A stretch of 58,241 nt of DNA from JAWXVE01 sp044425575 (GCA_044425575.1 JAWXVE010000004.1:1-58241); one strand, 5' to 3'. Counted from the stretch's first letter, positions 16,107-26,067 are shown. Notes: generated by a model from the letters alone, not told the origin. Numbers and translations: made by a program.

Positions 16107-18677
16107 TTACCATTTCCAATTTTCTAGTCTTTTTTTCGTAGAAGGTTCTTTCCCTTTTTGCAATTCTCCTCGAATGGCAACTCCAATGAGAAATAGTCCT
16201 ACCACTAGTAAGTAAACCCACCATGCAAGGCTGGACCAGAAATTCCGTGTTACATAGAAGAGTAATCCTACAATGGTGACAAGTGACAGGAGTAACCAGC
16301 GTAATTCCTTACGATATTGTCCTAGAACAAACACAACCACCATGGCAATTCCAAGTGTTAAGGTCTTCCATAATGTCTCTGTGAAAAAGCATTCTCCTGC
16401 ATAGAATAAGGTGCATGCACTAATGAGTCCATATTGAATCCACCCAACATAACTACCCCAATGGCGTAATACCCATAGAAATAGAGCAATGACAATGACT
16501 CCCACTACACTATATTCCACGGTGTACTCACGTGGCACTTCCACAAATGGTTGTTCCGCCCACATACTATAGAATAGGAACAAGCTAACCCAAATAAGTA
16601 CCCGATCCACCTTAGAAGAGTAACACTTATAGAATTGTAATACATAAGCTAACAATGCACACAATCCTAGATATTGCACTATATCATTTCTCGCATAAAG
16701 AGCTGTTCCCACCCCATACAGAGTAGAGAGGGCAAGTAACGAAATTCCCTTCTCAAAGTGTGGCAACTTGGAATGACTAGGCACCACTTGCCATGTAAAA
16801 TATCTATGGTATAATCTACGTGCCACAATCATACAAATCACAGCAAGTACTAGCGCTACAATAGCGTGTGCATCATGAGAGAGTACGCTCACATAGTGAA
16901 GGCTCATAATAGCAAAAGGCAATACGAATAATTGAATGAGTTTGACCGTTCCTTGTTTCTTTAGTTTTACTCCAAAGCTTTGAGATAAGAGAATAATCAT
17001 CGTTACAATGACAATCATTGCCAACTTATTTTCATCTAATACTTTTCGATCATACACCATTTGAATCTCACAGAGAAGAATGAGAAGTCCACCGTACAAG
17101 GCGGTACATCCTACAATTTTCACAAGTAATTGGTTACGAATCTCTTTCCGTTCTGCTAAGAACAAATAGGCAAGCCCTGTAAAGGATATAATTCCCAGTT
17201 GATATGCACCAATGGACAGTCCTAAGGTATAACAAGTAAAGGCTGGTGCTCCCACGCCCAATAACAGTAAGACAATCTCGTATCCCTTCTCTTTTCGCAA
17301 TAGAAATAATAAGAGAAGCACTTGCCACAATACCAGTATCGAAATCTTATAATCGTGTAAATCCACTAAGCTACCCGTGGCAAATATTCCTGTCACAAGA
17401 AGCATAGGTAGGCAAAATTGTTGTGCCAATCGATACTTTGTTCGAACTAAGATGAGTATAAGGGTAATAAGAAAATACACACTTGTCATTCCCATTAATA
17501 GCACCACATCACTTAAGATGTTCATAGGCTCTATTGCGTAGAACAAGAGCCACGCTGGCAATAAGATAGTCCAAACAGAGAGAATCCCTTCACTCTTATA
17601 TTCCCTTTTGTAAGCATTCCAGATTAATTCTGCCATCCACATCAGGAGAAATACCATACAAGCCAAGTGTTCCTCCCAGAATATTAACACGCAAATAGAT
17701 GTTCCTAACGTAATCAGTGCAATCCATCGCAACCACAGAAGGCGAAAAGCATGTCCCACTTTGTCTTTTGCCATATGGGATACCATGAAGAGAAGAATCC
17801 CACAAACACCCACTAAAATTGTACATGAAAACCGTGGTAGTTGTAATAAGAAAATCCCCTGAAAGATACACAACCAAACGAGAAATGGTTGCAGCTCATA
17901 AGAGATACGATTACCATACTGGATACAAAATCGTGTACTTTGAATGAGCAAATAGATTAAAACGAAGAAGATTCCCCACCGCATTTTCATATCAAGCCCC
18001 AATGGAATGAGGAAAATCGCAGTGCAATTAGACAGTTGTAATAAGGAATAGAATATCCGCTTCGAAAAGATTCGGTATCCAATATAGGTGGAGATACTAA
18101 ATACTGCTGCCATGGTAAAGAATACCCAAAACCCTGCTAATCCTTCTAATGCAAACCAATCTCCTAGTAGGCGAAATACACCAATACCTAAAATTGCAAT
18201 TGGTGTAAAGAAACAACCTAGTTGATAAAATGCCATACTTGTAATGGGTAACTGAAATTTCTTCTTGGATAGAAAAGATGCTGCATAAAATACAAATGAT
18301 ATGGATAGAATCAATATCACCTTTAAGATTTGTGGCATAATATGCCATGTAGTTGTTGCAAAGATTAGAGCAGATACCAACAACAATAGCACACCCACAA
18401 TCATACTAGCTTGAATACGATGTATGGTGTGATCAACTTTTGCCACTTTTGCCACTTTTGCCACTTTTGCCACATTAGGCACCATAACCACTCTTTCAGG
18501 TATAGGCTTCTGTTGTGGCAACTCCACAATTGGCTGTGCTGGAGGTATTGGCTTTTGTTGTGGTGACTCTATGGACCTCTTTAGGTCTCTATATTTAACA
18601 TATAAGATAATGGTAATGGGAATCAAGATCATTGGTAATAACATCCACATTACAACAATAGTTACAATTATCCCCAT
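16107..18677 (-). CDS. Large polytopic membrane protein of unknown function (856 aa)
   Basis: After one N-terminal membrane segment (residues 5-27) comes a proline- and lysine-rich linker containing two QQKPIP copies and four VAK repeats (about 65-82). The rest, from residue 90 on, is some 24-26 hydrophobic segments with short loops. The pattern (LLLLVSALIFATTTWH after a polar linker) recalls the large DUF2157/SCO7613-type membrane proteins of Clostridia; that match is from memory and weak. No catalytic motif is seen. It sits between trmK and the Nif3 gene in the house-keeping operon with its own AGGAG site, so it is probably expressed in growing cells. Confidence 0.6.
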   Translation of the reverse strand: MGIIVTIVVMWMLLPMILIPITIILYVKYRDLKRSIESPQQKPIPPAQPIVELPQQKPIPERVVMVPNVAKVAKVAKVAKVDHTIHRIQASMIVGVLLLLVSALIFATTTWHIMPQILKVILILSISFVFYAASFLSKKKFQLPITSMAFYQLGCFFTPIAILGIGVFRLLGDWFALEGLAGFWVFFTMAAVFSISTYIGYRIFSKRIFYSLLQLSNCTAIFLIPLGLDMKMRWGIFFVLIYLLIQSTRFCIQYGNRISYELQPFLVWLCIFQGIFLLQLPRFSCTILVGVCGILLFMVSHMAKDKVGHAFRLLWLRWIALITLGTSICVLIFWEEHLACMVFLLMWMAELIWNAYKREYKSEGILSVWTILLPAWLLFYAIEPMNILSDVVLLMGMTSVYFLITLILILVRTKYRLAQQFCLPMLLVTGIFATGSLVDLHDYKISILVLWQVLLLLFLLRKEKGYEIVLLLLGVGAPAFTCYTLGLSIGAYQLGIISFTGLAYLFLAERKEIRNQLLVKIVGCTALYGGLLILLCEIQMVYDRKVLDENKLAMIVIVTMIILLSQSFGVKLKKQGTVKLIQLFVLPFAIMSLHYVSVLSHDAHAIVALVLAVICMIVARRLYHRYFTWQVVPSHSKLPHFEKGISLLALSTLYGVGTALYARNDIVQYLGLCALLAYVLQFYKCYSSKVDRVLIWVSLFLFYSMWAEQPFVEVPREYTVEYSVVGVIVIALFLWVLRHWGSYVGWIQYGLISACTLFYAGECFFTETLWKTLTLGIAMVVVFVLGQYRKELRWLLLSLVTIVGLLFYVTRNFWSSLAWWVYLLVVGLFLIGVAIRGELQKGKEPSTKKRLENWKW
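18436..18471. repeat. In-frame 9-bp tandem repeat (4 copies)
   Basis: Four exact copies of ACTTTTGCC encode Val-Ala-Lys repeats in the linker of the large membrane protein on the minus strand. A partial fifth copy follows. Copy changes would keep the frame. Confidence 0.9.
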
Positions 18678-18687
18678 AGGTTTTCTC

Positions 18688-19398
18688 CTAACTTATCCTA
18701 TCGTAAGATTTCAATGCTTCTATTATACGCTCTAGCTCTTCTTCCAACTGGCCGATTCGCTGAGTCTGCGTCTGCGTTCTATTTATGATAGATAACTCTT
18801 TGATTAACTTCTCATAATGGCATCTTCGTTCTCTTAAATAAGTATGTAAACAAGGGTTTTGTTGTGACAGAAGGAGTGGTCCATACTCATACTGTGTCTT
18901 CGTATAGACAACTCTACTCTTACAATTTCTTCCTGATACTTTTAGAATGGAATAATACTTCCCATCCTCATAGATCATATCTTCCTCTACTAGATGAAAT
19001 CCCCATTCTACCAATTGTTGTCTCACCACAGATAACTCTGATTGTGGTTGTAAGATACATTCTTCCACAGACCGTGCATAATCTAAATCGTGCTCTAAGA
19101 TTCCAAGGATTAAACGTCCCCCCATACCTGCACAGATAATAGTATCCACTTCATTCCTTTGTAATTGATCCAATCCATTGGATAAACGTGTCTCAATTCC
19201 GCTACAACCATATTTTGCAATATGCTCCATTGCCTTAGCAAGTGGTCCTTGGTTCACATCAAGAGCAATCACTCTAGGGCTAATCTCATTCTCCCGCAAG
19301 TAAATGGATAGATATCCATGGTCACAACCAACGTCTGCCACTGAATTCCCCCGTGTTACCAAGTGAGCAACTGCTGCTAACCTCTTTGATAATTCCAT
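18688..19398 (-). CDS. trmK: tRNA (adenine(22)-N1)-methyltransferase TrmK
   Basis: This 236-residue SAM-dependent enzyme methylates N1 of adenine 22 in the tRNA core. The SAM motif is ADVGCDHGYLSIYL, followed by ALDVNQGPLAKA and the family motif ICAGMGGRLI. The C-terminal 60 residues form a charged helical extension (REERRCHYEKLIKEL-like and EELERIIEALK), as in other TrmK proteins. It follows rpoD in the same direction, the standard Firmicute neighbourhood (rpoD-trmK-nif3). Confidence 0.93.
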   Translation of the reverse strand: MELSKRLAAVAHLVTRGNSVADVGCDHGYLSIYLRENEISPRVIALDVNQGPLAKAMEHIAKYGCSGIETRLSNGLDQLQRNEVDTIICAGMGGRLILGILEHDLDYARSVEECILQPQSELSVVRQQLVEWGFHLVEEDMIYEDGKYYSILKVSGRNCKSRVVYTKTQYEYGPLLLSQQNPCLHTYLRERRCHYEKLIKELSIINRTQTQTQRIGQLEEELERIIEALKSYDRIS

Positions 19399-19425
19399 TG
19401 TCTAACCGTCCTTTGTACTTCCTAC

Positions 19426-20547
19426 TTAATCTAAATAATCTTTTAACTTACGACTTCTACTAGGATGGCGCAATTTACGAAGTGCTTTCGCTTCAATCTG
19501 TCGAATACGCTCTCTTGTTACGGTAAATTCTTTTCCTACTTCTTCTAAAGTTCTTGCACGCCCATCATCCAAACCAAATCTTAAACGTAAGACTTTCTGC
19601 TCCCGCTCTGTTAAAGTGCCTAATACTTCCACTAGTTGCTCTCTTAATAAGGTAAATGCTGCTGCCTCTGCTGGCACTGGTACATTATCATCTTGAATAA
19701 AGTCACCTAAGTGGCTATCCTCTTCTTCTCCGATAGGAGTTTCAAGAGAAACTGGCTCCTGGGAAATTTTTAAAATCTCACGTACACGTTCCACTGGCAT
19801 ATTCATCTGCTCTGCAATTTCTTCTGGAAGTGGTTCTCTCCCAAGTTCTTGCAGTAATTGCCTGCTAATGCGAATTAATTTATTAATGGTTTCTACCATA
19901 TGCACTGGAATTCGAATGGTTCTAGCTTGGTCTGCAATGGCTCTAGTAATGGCTTGTCGAATCCACCAAGTAGCATAAGTAGAGAATTTATAACCTTTGC
20001 GATAATCAAACTTCTCTACCGCCTTAATCAATCCAAGATTTCCTTCTTGTATTAAGTCAAGGAATAACATACCACGTCCCACATATCGCTTGGCAATACT
20101 TACAACTAATCTAAGATTGGCCTCAGCTAATTTCTTCTTTGCTTCGTCATCTCCTGCTTCCATCCGCTTAGCTAGGTCAACTTCTTCTTCCGCACTAAGA
20201 AGTGGTACTTTACCAATTTCTTTTAAATACATACGAACTGGATCTTCAATGCTAATTCCATCTGGTACTGATAAATCAATATTCTCCACATCCACTTCGT
20301 CTTCTTCTGTTAATACAACTTCTTCGTCTGGCTCTTCCTCTTCTACCATACGTAGGATATCTACTCCCGAAAGTTCTATAATCTCTACTAAACGTTCAAA
20401 TTCCTTATCTTCTAATTGTATACTCGCACATAGTTGCTTTATTTCTTGATACTCTAATACATTCTTTTTCTTCTTTGCAACATCTAATAACTCCTTAACC
20501 TTTTCGTCAAACAGTACTTGTGTGTTTTCATCCATTTTGTTGTCCAT
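19426..20547 (-). CDS. rpoD: RNA polymerase primary sigma factor RpoD/SigA
   Basis: This is a 373-residue vegetative sigma factor. Order of regions: 1.1 (acidic N-terminus to about residue 95), 1.2 (DPVRMYLKEIGKVPLLSAEEE), 2.1-2.4 (NLRLVVSIAKRY, LDLIQEGNLGLIKAVEKFDY, FSTYATWWIRQAI), 3 (RIPVHMVETINKL) and 4.2 (TLEEVGKEFTVTRERIRQIEAKAL). Length matches SigA of Clostridia. It acts with core polymerase on the TTGACA/TATAAT promoters seen throughout this window. It lies directly after dnaG, as in the classical macromolecular synthesis operon. The start at 20547 is chosen for GAAGGA 8 nt upstream. Confidence 0.98.
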   Translation of the reverse strand: MDNKMDENTQVLFDEKVKELLDVAKKKKNVLEYQEIKQLCASIQLEDKEFERLVEIIELSGVDILRMVEEEEPDEEVVLTEEDEVDVENIDLSVPDGISIEDPVRMYLKEIGKVPLLSAEEEVDLAKRMEAGDDEAKKKLAEANLRLVVSIAKRYVGRGMLFLDLIQEGNLGLIKAVEKFDYRKGYKFSTYATWWIRQAITRAIADQARTIRIPVHMVETINKLIRISRQLLQELGREPLPEEIAEQMNMPVERVREILKISQEPVSLETPIGEEEDSHLGDFIQDDNVPVPAEAAAFTLLREQLVEVLGTLTEREQKVLRLRFGLDDGRARTLEEVGKEFTVTRERIRQIEAKALRKLRHPSRSRKLKDYLD

Positions 20548-20566
20548 CCTTCCATTCCTTCAACTC

Positions 20567-22342
20567 CTAATCTGGGAGATGAATTCTGAGTGTTTTTAAC
20601 TCCTCAATCAATTTTTTTCCTTGTATCACTTGTATAAAAGCATTGCTATCTGAGTCCATTTGGCTTAATTGCTCTTCATAGCTTTGCTGTTTTACCTTAC
20701 AGATAATATCATGTAATGCCTTTTGCCTCTCATCTTTTGTTTCCAATTCGTGGATTTTCGTGTGAAATAACGATGCCACCTGCCTTTGTTCCTCTTCTTC
20801 TGGGAATAGGCTAATAATAGCAGCAGGATTTAAGTTATCTTGGTTAATCCCATCAATGATACAGCGTGCAACCCTTTGATAAAGTGGATTGATAAAATCA
20901 TCTGCTGTAATATAAGAAGAAATCTGCTCATACACACTAGGTGTATCACTAATCCATGTTAACAAAAGTCGTTGTACTTTATTAGAGGCATCTTCTTTGG
21001 TTTCTCGTACTTTCCGAGAAGATATCACTGGCGTTTGCCTCTTATAACTTTCCGTCATAGCACATCCTGCTACTAACTTCTTCAGCTGTTCCTGACTAAT
21101 GATATATTCATGTGCAATGGCTTGTATATAATTGTCACGCTCTATTTCTTCGGGAAATTGCTGGCATATGAGTTCCGCAATACGTTTGAAGAAATTCGTC
21201 TTCTGTGCCGGATCACGAAAATCATATTCCGTTGCAATGACTGCTGCCTGAAATAAAAAGCTATTCTTTGCTTGGCCTAAGCAGGTAGCAAATGCCTCCG
21301 CCCCCATGGCCTGTATATATTCATCTGGGTCTTTGTAAGGTTCCAAAGATACTACCCTAGCATCAATTCCAGATTCTTTTAAAATAGGAATGGCTCGTAA
21401 AGTCGCTTTAATCCCCGCTTGGTCACTATCATAGATTAAGCGTACCTCTTTGGTGTAACGTCTAAGCAAACTTGCTTGTCCTGTAGTAAATGCTGTTCCC
21501 AAGGAAGCTACCGCCTCTGTAAATCCTGCTTGATGTAGTGCAATCACATCCATATAACCTTCGCATATAATCATATAGGACTTTCTCGTAGTTCTAGCAA
21601 AGTTAAGTCCATATAAATTACGACTTTTATCAAAGATTGGTGTCTCTGGTGAATTCAAGTACTTTGGCTTCCCATCGCCCATTACTCGTCCACCAAATCC
21701 AATCACACGATGATTCATATCTTGAATAGGGAACATCACACGGTTGAAAAATTTATCGTATGCCCCTTGCCTCTCATCCACATGGACAAGACCTGCTTCT
21801 TTTATAAGGGATAAGTCATAGCCTTTGCTTTTTAAATATTCATATAAACTATGGCTCGATTGATTTGCATAGCCAAGGCCAAAGTGTGTAATAGTTTCTT
21901 TGCTAAGCATTCGAGACTTCAGATAGTCATATCCAAGTGTTCCACTTGCATCTCGTAATTGGTAATAATAATATTTAGCAGCTTCCTTATTCACCTCTAA
22001 CAATTGTGCCTTACGAGAACTTTTCTTCTTCTCATATTCACTTGTCTCTACTTGTGGTAATTCCACTCCCGCCCTAGCTGCAAGGTGGGTAATCGCTTCT
22101 TGAAACGTATACTTTTCATATTCCATTAAGAAGGTGAATACATTGCCTCCTACTCCACAACCAAAACAGTAATACATTTGTTTATTGGATGTTACAGAAA
22201 AAGAAGGCGATTTTTCATTATGAAAGGGACATAGACCAAAGTGACTATTTCCTTTTTTTTGTAATCGTACATATTCTGAAATAACATCTACAATATCATT
22301 TCTCTGCCGTATCTCTTCGATTAATTCATCTGAGTAATACAT
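20567..22342 (-). CDS. dnaG: DNA primase DnaG
   Basis: This 591-residue enzyme makes RNA primers for replication. The N-terminal zinc finger (CPFHNEKSPSF...CFGCGVGG) is intact. It is followed by the RNA-polymerase domain and TOPRIM core (ICEGYMDVIALHQAG, then RLIYDSDQAG) and a C-terminal helicase-interaction part. The open frame allows a GTG start three codons earlier, but the ATG at 22342 sits 5 nt after AAGGTGG and gives the standard MYYSDELIEEIRQRNDIVDV start. It lies between dgt and rpoD. Confidence 0.97.
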   Translation of the reverse strand: MYYSDELIEEIRQRNDIVDVISEYVRLQKKGNSHFGLCPFHNEKSPSFSVTSNKQMYYCFGCGVGGNVFTFLMEYEKYTFQEAITHLAARAGVELPQVETSEYEKKKSSRKAQLLEVNKEAAKYYYYQLRDASGTLGYDYLKSRMLSKETITHFGLGYANQSSHSLYEYLKSKGYDLSLIKEAGLVHVDERQGAYDKFFNRVMFPIQDMNHRVIGFGGRVMGDGKPKYLNSPETPIFDKSRNLYGLNFARTTRKSYMIICEGYMDVIALHQAGFTEAVASLGTAFTTGQASLLRRYTKEVRLIYDSDQAGIKATLRAIPILKESGIDARVVSLEPYKDPDEYIQAMGAEAFATCLGQAKNSFLFQAAVIATEYDFRDPAQKTNFFKRIAELICQQFPEEIERDNYIQAIAHEYIISQEQLKKLVAGCAMTESYKRQTPVISSRKVRETKEDASNKVQRLLLTWISDTPSVYEQISSYITADDFINPLYQRVARCIIDGINQDNLNPAAIISLFPEEEEQRQVASLFHTKIHELETKDERQKALHDIICKVKQQSYEEQLSQMDSDSNAFIQVIQGKKLIEELKTLRIHLPD

Positions 22343-22363
22343 ACTTGCCACCTTATCTCTCTA

Positions 22364-23371
22364 TTAACCATGCCAAGATTTTGGAATCGTAAGTTCTTCA
22401 TATAGGGATATGGCAAAACGGTCCGTCATAGCTCCAATATAATCACATACAATTCGTTCCTTAGAATCACCCCGTTGTTCCATGCCAGTTAAATACTCTT
22501 GTGGCAAGGATTCAAAATGATTGCAAAAATGTTCATACAATGCATACATAACGTGTTCTGCCTTGATTTCCTCGCTTTTGGCCTCAGGATTACGGTACAC
22601 TCGCTGAAACATAAACTTACGAAGTTCTTTCAACGCTTCTTCCCCTTCCCTTGACATACGAATCTCACTACACTTCATGCTTTCTGTTACAATATCGTGA
22701 ATAAGATAATCTAGGCGATCTTTTGTGGTATACCCAATTGCCTTCTTAATCTCCACTGGCACATCGTCTTCTATAATAAGTCCTGCTCGCATAGCATCAT
22801 CCATATCGTGATAAATATACGCTATTTTATCCGAAACACGGACAATTTTACCCTCGGAAGTACTAGGTGTATCTGCTGTCTGATGATTTAAGATGCCATC
22901 CCTCACTTCCATGGTAAGATTCAATCCCATTCCATTTTTCTCTAGATAATCTACCGTTCGTACACTTTGTTCATTATGGAGAAATCCCTCTGGGCATACA
23001 GTATTTAATGCTCGTTCTCCAGCGTGTCCAAATGGTGTATGTCCCAAATCGTGTCCAAGTGCAATGGCTTCCACTAAGTCTTCGTTTAATCGAAGTGCTT
23101 TGGCAATAGTACGTGCATTTTGCGACACCTCTAAGGTGTGGGTTAAACGTGTTCGATAATGATCTCCTTTGGGAGTAAGAAATACTTGAGTCTTATCCTT
23201 TAACCTTCGAAAAGACTTGCAATGCAAAATACGATCTCGGTCTCGTTGAAATACCGTTCGAATATCACATTCTTCTTCCTGTACTAGTCGCCCTTTTGAG
23301 TTCATACTTAAAGTTGCATAAGAATTCAAATATTGTTGTTCATATTGCTCAAGACTCTCCCGAATAATCAT
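22364..23371 (-). CDS. dgt: Deoxyguanosinetriphosphate triphosphohydrolase (Dgt-like HD hydrolase)
   Basis: This 335-residue HD-domain enzyme releases triphosphate from dNTPs. Metal and catalytic motifs are clear: FRRLKDKTQVF, RLTHTLEVSQNAR, and ALGHDLGHTPFGHAGE (HD pair), with the later conserved D in YIYHDMDDA. The ATG at 23371 is preferred over the upstream frame because AGAAGG lies 6 nt before it. It is the first gene of the dgt-dnaG-rpoD operon, the usual order in Clostridia. By limiting dNTP pools such enzymes can also affect phage, but nothing here marks it as a defence gene. Confidence 0.93.
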   Translation of the reverse strand: MIIRESLEQYEQQYLNSYATLSMNSKGRLVQEEECDIRTVFQRDRDRILHCKSFRRLKDKTQVFLTPKGDHYRTRLTHTLEVSQNARTIAKALRLNEDLVEAIALGHDLGHTPFGHAGERALNTVCPEGFLHNEQSVRTVDYLEKNGMGLNLTMEVRDGILNHQTADTPSTSEGKIVRVSDKIAYIYHDMDDAMRAGLIIEDDVPVEIKKAIGYTTKDRLDYLIHDIVTESMKCSEIRMSREGEEALKELRKFMFQRVYRNPEAKSEEIKAEHVMYALYEHFCNHFESLPQEYLTGMEQRGDSKERIVCDYIGAMTDRFAISLYEELTIPKSWHG

Positions 23372-23530
23372 AGTTACCTTCTTTCTACACAAACGCTCTT
23401 GTTGGTAGTGACACATAACCCTATTTATAATATTCTATGCTAATCTGCCATTTCCTTTATTTTTTATAAAATAATCCATTTTCTTAGTTCTTATTCATTT
23501 TACAAAATACTTTTTACACATTTTTTCACC

Positions 23531-23565
23531 TTGACTTTCTTTCTTTTATTCCATACACTAGTGTA
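23531..23565 (+). promoter_or_regulatory. Promoter of cstA (first copy) with palindrome over the -10
   Basis: TTGACT (23531-23536), a 17-nt spacer and TACACT (23554-23559). The -10 is the left half of a perfect 12-bp palindrome, TACACTAGTGTA (23554-23565), a possible operator. The remaining bases between 23372 and 23607 show no gene; the dgt promoter must also lie here but I cannot fix it. Confidence 0.65.
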
Positions 23566-23607
23566 GAAATTGATTTCTATATTTGATTACATATGGAGGG
23601 ATGAAAG

Positions 23608-25308
23608 ATGACGGGAATTATCATGTTATTAATTGCAATTATCGTATTAGGAGGTGCTTATCTAATCTATGGGAAATACCTCTGTAAAACCTGGGGAATT
23701 GACGAGAATGCCAAAACCCCTGCTTATGAATACGAAGACGGAGTCGACTATGTGCCGGCTGATACTCAGATGGTATTTGGCCATCAGTTTGCTTCTATTG
23801 CAGGTGCTGGTCCAATTAGTGGTCCAATCTTAGCTGCTGTGTTTGGGTGGGTACCAGTCTTATTGTGGATTCTTATTGGCGGAATCTTCTTTGGTGCTGT
23901 ACAAGACTTTGTATCCATGTACGCCTCTGTTAAGAATAAAGGTCGAACCATTGGTTACATTATTGAAGAGTATATTGGGAAATCTGGTAAGTTCCTATTT
24001 CTCATCTTTTGTTGGTTATTCTGTATCTTAGTCATTGCTGCCTTTGCAGATGTGGTTGCCAATACATTTGTTAGTAACTCAGATGTTGTGGCAACGAACC
24101 TTGCAAATGGTTCTGTTGCTACTACAAGTTCTCTCTTTATCTTAGAAGCAGTGGGGTTAGGATTTATTCTACGCTATGGGAAACTTAATAAATTAGTCAA
24201 TACCATTCTAGCCATTCTACTCTTGGTTGTTGGAATTTCCGTTGGTCTATCTGCACCAATCTTAGGTGTATCGGTTCATACTTGGCATGTAATTGTATTT
24301 CTTTATATTATGATTGCCTCTGTTGTACCTGTTTGGTCCCTCTTGCAACCTCGTGACTATTTAAATAGTTACTTGTTAATCTTTATGATAGCGGCAGCAG
24401 TTCTTGGTATTGTTGTAGCGAATCCTTCTATTAATATGAACGCTTTTAACGGATTCTATGTAGAAGGAATGGGGTATTTGTTCCCAATTTTATTCGTAAC
24501 TATCGCATGTGGTGCTGTATCAGGCTTCCATAGTTTGATCTCTTCTGGAACATCCTCGAAGCAAATCAAAAATGAGAAAAGTATGCTTCCTGTTTCTTTT
24601 GGCTCTATGCTACTAGAATCCTTATTAGCTGTTGTTTCTCTCATTGTAGTAGGAAGCTTTGTAGGCGGAACAACTGGTGCTGCGGAACTTGGATATACCA
24701 CACCGTCGCTGGTATTTGCAGGTGGTATTGCAGGATTCCTTGAGACAATTGGGTTACCACACACCGTAGTTTTTACACTAATTAATCTGGCTGTATCTGC
24801 CTTTGCACTTACTAGCCTGGACAGTGTGGCACGTATTGGACGCTTATCCTTCCAAGAGTTATTCTTAAATGCTGATATTGATGATGAGTCTATGAAGCCA
24901 TGGAGAAAGGTAGTTACGAATAAGTATTTTGCAACTGCTATTACGCTTCTATTTGCCTATGCCCTTGCAAAAATGGGATATTCCAATATCTGGCCACTAT
25001 TTGGTTCTGCCAATCAATTACTTAGCGCCCTCGCCTTAATTGCTTGTGCCGTATTTCTTAAGAAAACTAACCGAAATGGGAAAATGATCTGGGCTCCAAT
25101 GACCATTATGCTCTGCGTAACCTTATCTGCTCTAACCATTACCATCTACAGTAAGGTAGCTAGTTTAGTTGCAAGAACATCCACTTCTATACCAGGAGAT
25201 TTATTACAATTATCATTTGCTATTGTGCTCTTTATACTAGGCATTATTGTAGCAGGCAAGGGATTTAAACGGTTGATGGAGAAAGATACGCAACCACAAT
25301 CTGCTTAA
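23608..25308 (+). CDS. cstA: Carbon starvation protein CstA family transporter (first copy)
   Basis: This is a 566-residue polytopic protein (about 15-16 membrane segments) of the CstA/BtsT family, proton-coupled importers of pyruvate or small peptides. Signature stretches are DGVDYVPADTQMVFGHQFASIAGAGPISGP, FGAVQDFVSMYASVKNKGRTIG, and ACGAVSGFHSLISSGTSSKQ. It starts after GGAGGG with a 7-nt gap. It is monocistronic: own promoter upstream, terminator 15 bp downstream. A shorter relative of the same family is at 54321-55751. Confidence 0.92.
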   Translation: MTGIIMLLIAIIVLGGAYLIYGKYLCKTWGIDENAKTPAYEYEDGVDYVPADTQMVFGHQFASIAGAGPISGPILAAVFGWVPVLLWILIGGIFFGAVQDFVSMYASVKNKGRTIGYIIEEYIGKSGKFLFLIFCWLFCILVIAAFADVVANTFVSNSDVVATNLANGSVATTSSLFILEAVGLGFILRYGKLNKLVNTILAILLLVVGISVGLSAPILGVSVHTWHVIVFLYIMIASVVPVWSLLQPRDYLNSYLLIFMIAAAVLGIVVANPSINMNAFNGFYVEGMGYLFPILFVTIACGAVSGFHSLISSGTSSKQIKNEKSMLPVSFGSMLLESLLAVVSLIVVGSFVGGTTGAAELGYTTPSLVFAGGIAGFLETIGLPHTVVFTLINLAVSAFALTSLDSVARIGRLSFQELFLNADIDDESMKPWRKVVTNKYFATAITLLFAYALAKMGYSNIWPLFGSANQLLSALALIACAVFLKKTNRNGKMIWAPMTIMLCVTLSALTITIYSKVASLVARTSTSIPGDLLQLSFAIVLFILGIIVAGKGFKRLMEKDTQPQSA

Positions 25309-25323
25309 GTTTGCTCCGTATAC

Positions 25324-25370
25324 AAAAGACCCTAAAATGCTAGTTCTCGCACCTTAGGGTCTTTTATTTT
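25324..25370. terminator. Bidirectional intrinsic terminator
   Basis: AAAAGACCCTAA (25324-25335) pairs perfectly with TTAGGGTCTTTT (25354-25365), with A- and T-runs at the ends. It separates the convergent cstA and HAD genes. Confidence 0.9.
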
Positions 25371-25386
25371 ACGCTTGTAGCGTGTA

Positions 25387-26067
25387 CTAGTATTTTAATT
25401 TCCCTTGGATTTTTCGCTTGAAATAAGTACGTTTTAGTATATGATAATCAATTCCTGCTCCTTGTGCTGCTTCTCCATCCTTTTCCATGCGATCCCCAAT
25501 CATAATGGCATCTTCTGGTTTCACCTGACACACTTTTAAGATATGTGTAATACCTGTGGGATTCGGCTTCATACACCCAATTCCTTGGTCATATGCTGTA
25601 AATTCATAATCTAACGTAACGCCAAGTGCCTTAGTTTTTCCTTTAATCAAGTTATCACTATAGACTGCTACTACCACGCCCTGATCTCTCCACTTTTGAA
25701 TCTTCTCACATAAATTGCGATCTCGGAAGAAGGATACATACTTAAGGGGTCTTTCATCCATCCAATAGGTAATGGCTCTTTCCACTTCATCCTTGCTACA
25801 TCCAAGTAGCTGGGCCACATAGTGAAATTGTGTACTTTCTAAGTCTAGGGATTGGTCTGAAACAGGTAGCTTTTCTACTTTACAGATATCTTCCCAATCT
25901 TCTCGTATGCTTCTCACTTTACGGACAATTCCTACTTGCCTACGAATAGATTTACTTACAAGCATTCCAAGAGCAAGCTCCATTCCCATAAAGAGTCGTA
26001 CTGGCTTTTGGTAATAAAGGGTTCCATCTATATCAAGGATGATAAGCTGATAGGTCGTCTGTTTCAT
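25387..26067 (-). CDS. HAD family phosphatase
   Basis: This 226-residue haloacid-dehalogenase hydrolase has motif I ILDIDGTLYY (nucleophile D and acid/base D), motif II VAVYSDN, a motif III lysine at KPNPTG, and motif IV MIGDRMEKDGEAA. A helical cap lies between motifs I and II. The substrate is a phosphate ester of unknown nature. The gene is tightly coupled behind a UbiA prenyltransferase of the polyprenyl-phosphate phosphoribosyltransferase type, whose product needs a phosphatase; dephosphorylating that lipid is an attractive but unproven role. The ATG at 26067 is preferred to the GTG at 26076 because of AGGTGGGAG upstream. Confidence 0.85.
   Translation of the reverse strand: MKQTTYQLIILDIDGTLYYQKPVRLFMGMELALGMLVSKSIRRQVGIVRKVRSIREDWEDICKVEKLPVSDQSLDLESTQFHYVAQLLGCSKDEVERAITYWMDERPLKYVSFFRDRNLCEKIQKWRDQGVVVAVYSDNLIKGKTKALGVTLDYEFTAYDQGIGCMKPNPTGITHILKVCQVKPEDAIMIGDRMEKDGEAAQGAGIDYHILKRTYFKRKIQGKLKY

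Noticed and set aside
22364..23371. Dgt-like HD hydrolase as an antiphage dNTPase
   Set aside because: It sits in the conserved dgt-dnaG-rpoD house-keeping context, so a defence role is not supported by the neighbourhood.
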